A stretch of 43,177 nucleotides of DNA from Candidatus Cloacimonadota bacterium (lineage in GTDB: Bacteria > Cloacimonadota > Cloacimonadia > JGIOTU-2): positions 1 to 43,177 of the forward strand of contig JAUWMT010000019.1 of NCBI GenBank assembly GCA_030613025.1. The letters are read 5' to 3'. The position numbers were made by a program, and so were the translations under genes. How positions within the stretch are numbered: position 1 is the first letter of the stretch; each line of letters opens with the position of its first letter. The notes beneath the pieces were generated by a model that was not told the origin of the DNA, made no database searches, and worked only from the letters and a program-made list of their open reading frames with translations. This document shows, in pieces, positions 9,179 through 16,489 of this stretch.

Positions 9179-10387
9179 TCATTTATTCTTTTTTGAGAGC
9201 ATTATTTCTATAGTTGTGCCCTCATCCGGTTCGCTTTTTGAAATATAAATTTTGCCGTGATGGAACTCTTCAATTATTCTCTTTGTCAAGGCAAGTCCTA
9301 AACCCCAGCCGCGTTTTTTTGTAGTATAGCCGGTATCAAAGATCAGCTTCTGGGCTTTTTTTGGAATGCCGCAACCTTCATCTTTGACCTGAATATAAAA
9401 TTTATCTCCCTTATCATAAGTGATGATAAAAATATTTCCGGATTTATCTTTCATTGCATCGATAGCATTCTTGATCAGATTTTCCAGCGCCCACTTGATG
9501 AGGTCAGGATCAAAGCAGATGACCTTATCTTCAGCATGATGAATGTAGTTCAGATTTACCTGTTTGCTTGATCGGGGAATACGTTCACGGAAATAATCAA
9601 GAGTTTCATGAATTGTTACTTCTATGTTTGCTTCTGTTATCTGAATATCCGAACCAACTTTTCCAAATCGGGAAGCGATCTTTTCGAGATGATGAATATC
9701 CATTTTCATGTTCTGTACAATATCTTCCATCTGCTGAATATCTTTGCATTCTGTAGCTTTTGACTTCAGCACTTCCAGCCATCCAAGCATAGATGTGATC
9801 GGCGTCCCGAACTGGTGAGCGGTCTCTTTTGCGAGGGCTACCCAAATAGATTCCTTTTCCTGCTTTTTCATAATGAACAGACCGGAAATTCCAACTGCAA
9901 TAAAGAGGATCATTATGAAAAATTCAAAGTAGGGAAGGAACTTCAGTCTTTTAATTGTAGGGGATGAACTGTACAAAATTTTTGAGATCACCTCTCCAGT
10001 TTGAGGTTCTCTGAGAAGTATATAAGTCTCGTTCTTCTCCATATCAAAGGCAATTTTTTTCAGTTTCTCCAAGCTTATTTCCTGATCTGATAACTTAGAT
10101 TCAATATTCTTCCAGTATTTCGGGTTGTTCTGAACATCCGTAACGATGATTGGGAAATTTATCTTTTGAATAACCTCTGTAAGAATGATTTCCAGCAATT
10201 CGCTTTCAATATTGTCTTTTGTGGAAACTTCGGCAAATTGGGCATAGATTTTTGGAAATACCTCGAGCTCTTTGCGTACCTGCCGAAGAAGATTATTCGA
10301 ATAGATAACAAAGGAAAGTATGATAATGATGCTTCCGATAATGAAGTAGGACTTAATAAAGGTCAGATTTTTATTGCTATTCTTCAT
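9179..10387 (-). CDS. Membrane sensor histidine kinase (orphan)
   Basis: The 402-residue kinase starts at ATG 10387, overlapping the end of mazG by 11 bases. A longer frame starting at 10468 runs inside mazG and is less likely. Two membrane segments (about 12-30 and 152-173) enclose an extracytoplasmic sensor of about 120 residues. The dimerisation/phosphoacceptor helix has ALAKETAHQFGTPITSMLG with His191. The ATPase domain shows LENLIKNAIDAM (N box), DEGCGIP and GWGLGLALTKRI. The H-box AHQFGTP, rather than HELRTP, is a form I associate with FCB-group kinases. No response regulator is adjacent, so its partner is elsewhere. The sensed signal is unknown. Confidence 0.9.
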   Translation of the reverse strand: MKNSNKNLTFIKSYFIIGSIIIILSFVIYSNNLLRQVRKELEVFPKIYAQFAEVSTKDNIESELLEIILTEVIQKINFPIIVTDVQNNPKYWKNIESKLSDQEISLEKLKKIAFDMEKNETYILLREPQTGEVISKILYSSSPTIKRLKFLPYFEFFIMILFIAVGISGLFIMKKQEKESIWVALAKETAHQFGTPITSMLGWLEVLKSKATECKDIQQMEDIVQNMKMDIHHLEKIASRFGKVGSDIQITEANIEVTIHETLDYFRERIPRSSKQVNLNYIHHAEDKVICFDPDLIKWALENLIKNAIDAMKDKSGNIFIITYDKGDKFYIQVKDEGCGIPKKAQKLIFDTGYTTKKRGWGLGLALTKRIIEEFHHGKIYISKSEPDEGTTIEIMLSKKNK

Positions 10388-11144
10388 CTTTGTCCTTGGC
10401 TTTCTGCCAGTAATATTCCATCTCATCGAGGTCGGCAGAGAAAATCTTGTCCTTGAGCTCGTCCTCAATGAAGTTGAAACGTTTTATAAATTTTTTTATT
10501 GTTCTGTCAAGAGCAAATTCAGGATCGATCTCCAGCCGCCGTGCCAGATTGACCAGTGCGAAAAGAATATCACCAAGCTCATCTTTCATTTTTTCATGAT
10601 CTTTTGATATATACTCTTCTTCAAATTCCTGAATTTCTTCCTTGAGCTTATCAAAAATCTGGTCTATTTTATCCCAGTCAAAGCCCACTGTAGCAGCTTT
10701 TGCCTGAATTCTTCTTGCTTTGATGAGCGCTGGAAGGGATTTGGGCAAACCTTCCAGAATGGATTTTCTGCTATTTTTTTCTTTTCTCTTTATCTTTTCC
10801 CAATTATGCTCAACTTCTTTATGATCCTGTACAGAAATATTACCAAAAATATGTGGGTGCCGCCTTTCCATTTTTTCATTTATGGAAGCAAGTATATCCT
10901 GAAGAGTGAAACGATCCTCCTCTTCAGCGATCTTTGCCTGAAACACGATATGCAGCAGCAGATCACCGAGCTCTTCTTTCATGTGCATGTCATCCTTATG
11001 GTCGATTGCTTCAGAAAGTTCATATACTTCTTCTATCATATGAGGACGCAGACTCTCAGGGGTTTGCAGTTTGTCCCATGGGCAGCCCTTTTCAGTATCC
11101 CGCAATATTTTCATTATCTCTACAAGTTTATCGAATTCTTTCAT
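10377..11144 (-). CDS. mazG: Nucleoside triphosphate pyrophosphohydrolase MazG
   Basis: The 255-residue protein hydrolyses (d)NTPs to NMP and pyrophosphate and clears aberrant nucleotides. It has the duplicated MazG fold: LRDTEKGCPWDKLQTPESL and EEVYELSEAI...KEELGDLLLHIVFQAKIAEE in the N half, and KLKEEIQEFEEE...KMKDELGDILFALVNLARR in the C half, giving the EExxE...ExxD metal sites twice. ATG 11144 is chosen because the product then aligns with the normal MazG N-terminus. A frame extended to 11171 adds nine atypical residues. The end overlaps the kinase start by 11 bases, which implies translational coupling. Confidence 0.93.
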   Translation of the reverse strand: MKEFDKLVEIMKILRDTEKGCPWDKLQTPESLRPHMIEEVYELSEAIDHKDDMHMKEELGDLLLHIVFQAKIAEEEDRFTLQDILASINEKMERRHPHIFGNISVQDHKEVEHNWEKIKRKEKNSRKSILEGLPKSLPALIKARRIQAKAATVGFDWDKIDQIFDKLKEEIQEFEEEYISKDHEKMKDELGDILFALVNLARRLEIDPEFALDRTIKKFIKRFNFIEDELKDKIFSADLDEMEYYWQKAKDKDEE

Positions 11145-11189
11145 CAAATACCCCAGATTCCTAAATACCATTTAATAAGAGTATCGATG

Positions 11190-11268
11190 AGCCACGAAAA
11201 CACACGAAAAAAATATGAAAAATAACAAAAATAATTTTTGTGTCCCTTTTGTGTGATTTTGTGGCTAA
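11190..11268. repeat. Imperfect long inverted repeat between prepilin peptidase and mazG
   Basis: About 20-base arms: GCCACGAAAACACACGAAAA on the left and the near-complement TTTTGTGTGATTTTGTGGC on the right, separated by an A/T-rich middle. The arm belongs to the 'CACGAAA' word family also seen near 12486, 12849, 38681, 38861 and 40097. Confidence 0.7.
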
Positions 11269-11273
11269 TATAT

Positions 11274-11996
11274 TCATCTGTTGCCTGTCATTATGCTCAC
11301 GAACATAGCGATAACAATAAATGATCCAAAGGGAATAAGAACGGTGTGTCTCACTTTTGAAAATGCATAAAGGATCATTCCGATAAGTGAACTGAGAAAT
11401 ATCGTTAAAAATGTTAGCTTGAAACCCAAAGAAAGCCCGATCAGAAAGATGAGTTTGATGTCACCACCGCCCAGTCCTTCTCGTTTTGTAATAAAGCGAA
11501 AAATAAAGGCAATGAGTATAAAGAAGCCGGCACCAAAAGCACCTCCTCGCAGCGCTGCCCAAAAGCCGAGATCGTTGAAAAACGAGAAGATTAATGCAAC
11601 TAATATTATGGACAATGTGATCATATCGGGTATGATCCTGTGATAAAGATCGAGGAAAAATATCAGTATGCCTGCAATGATCAAAAGGGAATATTGAAAA
11701 AAGGAAAGGGAAAAATGAAACTTTACAAAGAGCAATATGAGCAACAATGGAGTGATAATCGGTATAACAAAAACGAAGGAAGGCACTTTTGCACCGCATT
11801 TGGAGCATTTACCTTGGGAAAGAAAATATCCAATGATAGGGAACTTGTAAAGTGGTTTTATTGGTGATGAGCATTTCTCACAACTAAGGGGATGAAAGAT
11901 GGATCGTCTTCTATGAAATTGCGAGATGATTTTAGTGCAAACCCATCCTATCAAGATTCCTGCAATTGTAATTATACTTATCCAGAGGATCCACAT
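11274..11996 (-). CDS. Type IV prepilin peptidase (A24 family)
   Basis: The 240-residue polytopic membrane protein cleaves and often N-methylates prepilin-like proteins. It has an N-terminal membrane helix, two zinc-type CxxC pairs (C39/C42 and C64/C67 in CEKCSSPI and CSKCGAKV) and about seven further helices. The two catalytic Asp candidates are in FFLDLYHRIIPD (D116 or D124) and GGGDIKLIFLIGLSLG (D179), the usual A24 signatures. It starts 9 bases after the upstream small exported protein. No pilin or secretion ATPase is nearby, so its substrates are encoded elsewhere. Confidence 0.92.
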   Translation of the reverse strand: MWILWISIITIAGILIGWVCTKIISQFHRRRSIFHPLSCEKCSSPIKPLYKFPIIGYFLSQGKCSKCGAKVPSFVFVIPIITPLLLILLFVKFHFSLSFFQYSLLIIAGILIFFLDLYHRIIPDMITLSIILVALIFSFFNDLGFWAALRGGAFGAGFFILIAFIFRFITKREGLGGGDIKLIFLIGLSLGFKLTFLTIFLSSLIGMILYAFSKVRHTVLIPFGSFIVIAMFVSIMTGNR

Positions 11997-12005
11997 TCAA
12001 ACCCT

Positions 12006-12431
12006 TCATCGAAAGGAATGATAAGAGGTTGGGAAACTATTGAATTCGATATGAAGTCTAAGATTTTCCGTAGGAGCATAATCGAGACTGAAGTTGGGTA
12101 ATATTTTTGTGTTTTCATTTGAGATCAAGGGACTGCTGGAGCCGAATTTTCCATAATTAACAAAGTTTAGATCCAGTACGAGATTGAGTTTGTCAGAAAG
12201 TGGGAGTTTGAAACTGCTGCAGAAATTGCTGAGATAATAGGCACTCTTAGTTCCGCTGTTATAGGTTGTTGAAAAACTAATGGACTGGCTCATCTTCAGA
12301 TTATTGAGCGGCAGGGAAGATGGAAATGCAAAAATCGAAGAAGGTGTATTTTGAGGTGGGGTGATGTCCTGGGCAAAAATGATGCCCGAACTCATAAGTA
12401 AAATAGCTGCAAATAAAGAAATATATTTCAT
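12006..12431 (-). CDS. Small exported protein of unknown function, probably outer-membrane or periplasmic
   Basis: The 141-residue product has a signal peptide (MKYISLFAAILLMSSGIIFAQD, cleavage after FAQ or FA) and a good AGGAG site. The mature part has alternating polar/hydrophobic strands (SQSISFSTTYNSG, LNLVLDLNFVNYG, LLPNFSLDYAP-like, LRLHIEF), as in small beta-rich envelope proteins. I do not recognise a named family. It is first in the run with prepilin peptidase. A conserved repeat block (12447-12500) sits in its leader. Confidence 0.7.
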   Translation of the reverse strand: MKYISLFAAILLMSSGIIFAQDITPPQNTPSSIFAFPSSLPLNNLKMSQSISFSTTYNSGTKSAYYLSNFCSSFKLPLSDKLNLVLDLNFVNYGKFGSSSPLISNENTKILPNFSLDYAPTENLRLHIEFNSFPTSYHSFR

Positions 12432-12446
12432 GTTAACTCCTAAAAA

Positions 12447-12874
12447 TATTTAACCATCCGACTACGCTGCGCTTCGCCGTGACAGACGAAAGGCACGAAA
12501 ATGGATTTAATAATTTCATTCTGTACTTCATTAATTATACTGTTAATTAACTCAAATTTATCAAATATTAATACAAAAATCATAATCTTCAATGTATTCT
12601 CAAGTAGTTCATAGTTACCTAAGCCCATGCCATTTTTTTTTGTTTCCTGAAAACCACACTCTCTATCTCGTTCTCCAAGCACACACCTCTTATCTCGTTT
12701 TCCAAGCACACACCTCTTATCTCGTTCCCAAAGCCCCCTTTGGGAATGCCAAAAAGAGTTCCAATAACAACGCATTCCCAATCAGGGGATTGGGAATGAG
12801 AATCCATGAAATTTCGATCAAAAGTTAAAATTTTTATTTCGTTATTTTCGTGTTTTTTGTGGTTCATTATTGAT
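12447..12874. repeat. Mosaic intergenic repeat block (no gene)
   Basis: This stretch holds no convincing gene. From left: a word ACCATCCGACTACGCTGCGC plus TTCGCCGTGA (12453-12482), repeated at 38648; a CACGAAA word; a tandem run of about 27-bp units built on CTTATCTCGTTTTCCAAGCA (about 12660-12735); a hairpin GTTCCCAAAG-CCCC-CTTTGGGAAT (12725-12748); a second hairpin ATTCCCAATC-AGGG-GATTGGGAAT (about 12773-12797); and TTTTCGTGTTTTTTGTGGTT near 12847. One of the hairpins may end the asnS transcript, but no T-run supports this. Confidence 0.7.
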
Positions 12875-14176
12875 TTAAGGATAAATTCTATAAAGCATTC
12901 TTGGGAATGGAATTGTTTCACGAATGTGGCGCACGCCGGATATCCAACCGATAAGGCGTTCCAGACCCACACCAAAACCGCTATGTGGGACGGAGCCATA
13001 CCTTCTCAAATCAAGATACCACTGGTACTCATCCATGGCAATGTTTTCGTTTTCCATTCTCTCTTTAAGTATGTGGTAGTCATCTTCTCTCTGCGAACCG
13101 CCGATGATCTCTCCGAATCCTTCAGGTGCTATAAGGTCTGAGCCCAAAGAGATATTCGGCTCTTTTGAATCTACTTTCATGTAGAATGGCTTGATATGCT
13201 TTGGCCATTTTTCGACAAAGATCGGCACATCAGAATCTTCAGCAAGCGCTTCTTCTTCCGGGGCGCCCATGTCATCACCATAATGAATATCGACACCTTT
13301 TTGTTGAAGGATTTCGATCATTTCTTTATATGTAATGATCTTAAAAGCTGCATCTGCTTTGCGGAGAGCTTCGATGTCGCGTTCAAGTGTTTGCAGGTCA
13401 AGGAAATTGTCTTTCAGTACCGATTTGATGACGAATCTTATCAAATTTTCCTGGATTTTCATGTTCTCTTTGTGCTCAACATAAGCAGCTTCTGCATCCA
13501 TCATCCAGAATTCGGTAAGATGTTTGCGAGTTTTTGACTTCTCTGCGCGGAATACCGGACCGAAATCATAGACTCGTCCCAGACTCATGATCCCAGCTTC
13601 AAGATAAAGTTGCCCGGATTGAGAAAGATATGCCTTTCCCTGATCGAAGTATGGAACTTCAAAAAGCGTAGTCGTACCCTCGCAGGCATTGGGCGTCAGA
13701 ATTGGTGAATCAAATCTGAAAAAGCCGTTCTTATTCAAAAATTCACAGATCGCAAAATATACGGTATGCCGGATCTTCATAAGTGCATTCTGCTTTCTGG
13801 AACGCAGCCAGAGGTGCCTGTTCGAAAGCAGAAAATCCACCCCGTGTTCTTTTTTGCCGATAGGGTAGTCTTCAGAAATGTGGATTATTTCTATGCCGGT
13901 CATTTGGAGTTCATATTGATTTTTAATATTGGGATGCTTCTTTGGGATACCGGTTATTATCACCGAAGATTCAAGAGTAAGAGCTTTCACCTTTTCGAAT
14001 TTCTCTTCGCCCAGATCCGGCTTGTATGCAACTGACTGCACTTCACCTGTTCCGTCCCGGAAGATCACAAAACGCAGTTTGCTGCTGGCTTTTCTATAAT
14101 TTCTGACCCAACCCCGAAGAGTGACTTCTTTTCCGATATATTTCGAAAGATCTTTTACAAATATTTTCTTTGCCAT
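12875..14176 (-). CDS. asnS: Asparaginyl-tRNA synthetase
   Basis: The 433-residue class IIb enzyme charges tRNA-Asn with Asn using ATP. An OB-fold anticodon-binding domain is at the N-terminus (VTLRGWVRNYR...FVIFRDGTGEVQSV, about 1-110). The catalytic domain has motif 2 (VFRAEKSKTRKHLTEFWMMD) and motif 3 (GFGVGLERLIGWI). The FWM...E form of motif 2 fits AsnRS better than AspRS. Length is normal. It begins 2 bases after the oxidoreductase gene, so the two are co-transcribed. Confidence 0.93.
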   Translation of the reverse strand: MAKKIFVKDLSKYIGKEVTLRGWVRNYRKASSKLRFVIFRDGTGEVQSVAYKPDLGEEKFEKVKALTLESSVIITGIPKKHPNIKNQYELQMTGIEIIHISEDYPIGKKEHGVDFLLSNRHLWLRSRKQNALMKIRHTVYFAICEFLNKNGFFRFDSPILTPNACEGTTTLFEVPYFDQGKAYLSQSGQLYLEAGIMSLGRVYDFGPVFRAEKSKTRKHLTEFWMMDAEAAYVEHKENMKIQENLIRFVIKSVLKDNFLDLQTLERDIEALRKADAAFKIITYKEMIEILQQKGVDIHYGDDMGAPEEEALAEDSDVPIFVEKWPKHIKPFYMKVDSKEPNISLGSDLIAPEGFGEIIGGSQREDDYHILKERMENENIAMDEYQWYLDLRRYGSVPHSGFGVGLERLIGWISGVRHIRETIPFPRMLYRIYP

Positions 14177-14178
14177 AA

Positions 14179-15165
14179 CTACATTAAATCCAAACTTTTT
14201 CTATTTTGGTCAATATTTTCTATGATCTTGTAAGCGACACGTAGTGCTTCGTAGCCATCTTGAGCATTTACAATGGGGCGTGTATTGGTCTCTATCGAAT
14301 TTACGAAGCTTTCGATCTCTGCTTTAAGCGGTTCTTTTTCTATAATGGGAAGCTCTTCTGTTCTAAAAAGCTCAAAAATATTCGCATCGCGTTTTCCAGA
14401 CATAACATCCTTCATGATCTCATCGACCTGAGGATTCTTTTGCACGACCCTTACTTTCTTATCCTGATAATCGAGTGAGATGTACATATCTTTTTGAAAG
14501 AAGCGAATTTTTCTTTCACGCTTCAAAGAAATTCTGCTCGATGTGATATTTGCCAGAGCGCCATTCTCAAATTTGATCTTTGCATTTGCAATATCAATGT
14601 CATTGGTTAGAATGGGTACACCAACTGCGTTGATTTCTTTTACCCTGCTTTGCACGAGTGAGAGTATTATATCAATATCGTGGATCATGATGTCATACAC
14701 GACCGGTACATCACTGCCGCGGGGAGTAAAGGGTGCCAGTCGATTTGCTTCTATAAAAATGGGACGAATCAGAATTGATGACAATGCCATAATTGCCGGA
14801 TTGAAACGTTCAATGTGTCCGACCTGGAATTTTACTCCTTTTTTTTCAACAAGAGCAACGATTTTTTTCGCATCATTAAGTGTACTGCAGATTGGCTTTT
14901 CTACGAGCACATGCTTTCCATGGTCCACACAATATTTGGAATGATCATAATGTGATTTGGTGGGTGATGCGATGCTTAGAAGGTCGGAATTCAGAAGCAG
15001 TTCATCAAGGTTGTCATACACCTTGCAGCCATTTTTCTCTGCAATTTCATGTGCCCGGTCTTTATCTGTATCAAAAACACCAACCGATTCGATGTCCTGC
15101 AATTCACTATAAATTCTTGCATGATGCTGCCCTAAATGACCCACACCGATAACGCCAGCTCTCAT
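14179..15165 (-). CDS. Gfo/Idh/MocA family NAD(P)-dependent oxidoreductase
   Basis: The 328-residue product has an N-terminal Rossmann fold (VIGVGHLGQHHARIY, about 3-17) and the family EKP motif (HVLVEKPICSTL, about 90-100). The C-terminal alpha/beta domain carries the substrate site (MIHDIDIILSL: His and Asp as often seen in the family). Members oxidise or reduce sugars and sugar nucleotides. The substrate cannot be told here; a UDP-sugar role in envelope biosynthesis is possible but unsupported by neighbours. Its start overlaps the upstream membrane-protein stop by 4 bases (ATGA). Confidence 0.88.
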   Translation of the reverse strand: MRAGVIGVGHLGQHHARIYSELQDIESVGVFDTDKDRAHEIAEKNGCKVYDNLDELLLNSDLLSIASPTKSHYDHSKYCVDHGKHVLVEKPICSTLNDAKKIVALVEKKGVKFQVGHIERFNPAIMALSSILIRPIFIEANRLAPFTPRGSDVPVVYDIMIHDIDIILSLVQSRVKEINAVGVPILTNDIDIANAKIKFENGALANITSSRISLKRERKIRFFQKDMYISLDYQDKKVRVVQKNPQVDEIMKDVMSGKRDANIFELFRTEELPIIEKEPLKAEIESFVNSIETNTRPIVNAQDGYEALRVAYKIIENIDQNRKSLDLM

Positions 15166-15470
15166 TTGACATCCTTTGTATTTGTATTCTTGGTATCCCT
15201 CTTTTTGCTGTAGGAAATTCCAAGATTATAGACTGCATATAATATAAGAAGATATGCCACGATCCTCATCAATATTGATATACCCATAATGATGCTGCTG
15301 AAGCTTATCTCATTAAGTATGAAGATTATCGCGAAAAGTGCAAAAGCAATTCCAATGCATAATGGGGAGTTGTTCTGCGTTTCCTTATATGCCCACAAAC
15401 CCAGCAGAAAAATAATGGAGAAAAGAAAAAAATAAAAAACGGGAAGGATCGTGAAAAATATATCTGCCAT
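15162..15470 (-). CDS. Small integral membrane protein of unknown function
   Basis: The 102-residue product has three to four hydrophobic helices (about 5-28, 35-55, 58-84) and a basic, Asn/Thr-rich C-terminal tail. A GGAGAAAT ribosome site precedes ATG 15470. It is translationally coupled (4-base overlap) to the oxidoreductase. I do not recognise the family. Its position suggests it heads the asnS operon. Confidence 0.65.
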   Translation of the reverse strand: MADIFFTILPVFYFFLFSIIFLLGLWAYKETQNNSPLCIGIAFALFAIIFILNEISFSSIIMGISILMRIVAYLLILYAVYNLGISYSKKRDTKNTNTKDVK

Positions 15471-15789
15471 TATTTCTCCAAATTAATTTATGAACTTATT
15501 GAAAGATATGCAGAGAGGTCAATTTGCTGTCAATTATTTTGCTAATGGGGTTGCATATTATCTGAGAGTGGAAATACACACCCGTTTCATTTCTCTCTTT
15601 CGCAATCCTAGATTCACACACTCTTCGGTCACTACGAATCAAGTCTTGCTATTTTTCAAATTAATATTCAGAGACCTACATTGCTGGTTTCTCAAACACC
15701 ATACCCTTGATGAAATCCTTTACACAAAATTAATCTTTGAAACAGATACGATATTCCAAAGAATATATTGGTTTTATAATCATAAAAAA
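15471..15789. other. Gene-free stretch between the asnS operon and the accessory block
   Basis: No convincing ORF, tRNA or repeat was seen in these 319 bases. It should hold the promoter for the leftward gene at 15470. It also marks the change from ordinary housekeeping sequence to the more AT-rich accessory block. Confidence 0.5.
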
Positions 15790-16479
15790 TTAGAGTAGTG
15801 GTAAAAATTTTATTATTCCCGATAAAGTATTTTTTAATATATCCCAAATAATTTTTGCTTTTTCTGGACTTAATGCTAACTCTATAGCTATTGTAATTAA
15901 TACTCCGATGCAAGTATGGAACCAATCTAAACGTCCCTGCCTATACAGTGCTCCTTTAAGATAATCTATTTTTTTATCAATTACTTCTAAATTATCTTTA
16001 GTTTTTATATCTTCACTGATATTATCAGTTAAATAATTTCTAATCCTATCCAATCCTATTTCTATTGTGTTTACTTGATATGCAGTAAAAGGTTCATTTT
16101 TTATATTAGGATCAATTCTTGTATCCTTGGGTAACTGGTATTTTTGAACTTCTCTCCATAAATCTGGTGCATCTATTTCTCTTTTAAGGTTTTCTAACCA
16201 CTTTTCAAAACTATATAATTGAATATCCCAAGCCCCATTATAATCAATAGTTTCCCATCTTTCATAGCCAGGTGCATATACAGCAGTCTGTGATTCTATG
16301 TTATAATCAAATATAAAATAAAATTCTGTATTATTATACAGTAATTTTGAAACTTCTAAATTTTTTGTTATTTTACTTAGTTCAATTTTCCATGTAAAAT
16401 TGAATGGATCAAATTCCCATTTTTTAATTAACTCTAATGCTTCATTTTTTTGTGTTTTAAGTAATAAATTTTGTTTCAT
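15790..16479 (-). CDS. Unknown protein downstream of the type III-like methyltransferase
   Basis: The 229-residue product begins 10 bases after the mod stop and has a GGGGAG ribosome site, so it is in the same transcript. The N-terminal two thirds look globular and aromatic-rich (KKWEFDPFNFTWKIEL, FYFIFDYNI, YAPGYERWETIDYNGAW). The last about 45 residues are hydrophobic (WFHTCIGVLITIAIELAL and IIKFLPLL) and may be one or two membrane helices. I do not recognise a family. Its place in a restriction-modification locus makes an accessory defence role possible, which is inference only. Confidence 0.7.
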   Translation of the reverse strand: MKQNLLLKTQKNEALELIKKWEFDPFNFTWKIELSKITKNLEVSKLLYNNTEFYFIFDYNIESQTAVYAPGYERWETIDYNGAWDIQLYSFEKWLENLKREIDAPDLWREVQKYQLPKDTRIDPNIKNEPFTAYQVNTIEIGLDRIRNYLTDNISEDIKTKDNLEVIDKKIDYLKGALYRQGRLDWFHTCIGVLITIAIELALSPEKAKIIWDILKNTLSGIIKFLPLL

Positions 16480-16489
16480 TTTACTCCCC

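Noticed and set aside
9179-10468. Longer start (10468) for the orphan kinase
   Set aside because: The extra 27 residues are encoded within mazG, are Arg/Ser/Thr-rich and precede a natural start whose membrane helix is correctly placed.
12660-12735. CRISPR-like spaced repeats
   Set aside because: The units are directly tandem with no unique spacers, and there are no cas genes.
12440-12781. Open frame of 113 codons on the minus strand
   Set aside because: It is made of tandem repeats and hairpins (repeated CVLGKRDKR-like units), has no ribosome site and resembles no protein.
15490-15798. Open frame of 102 codons on the plus strand before the accessory block
   Set aside because: No good start context, unlikely composition, and it runs into the end of the leftward gene at 15790.
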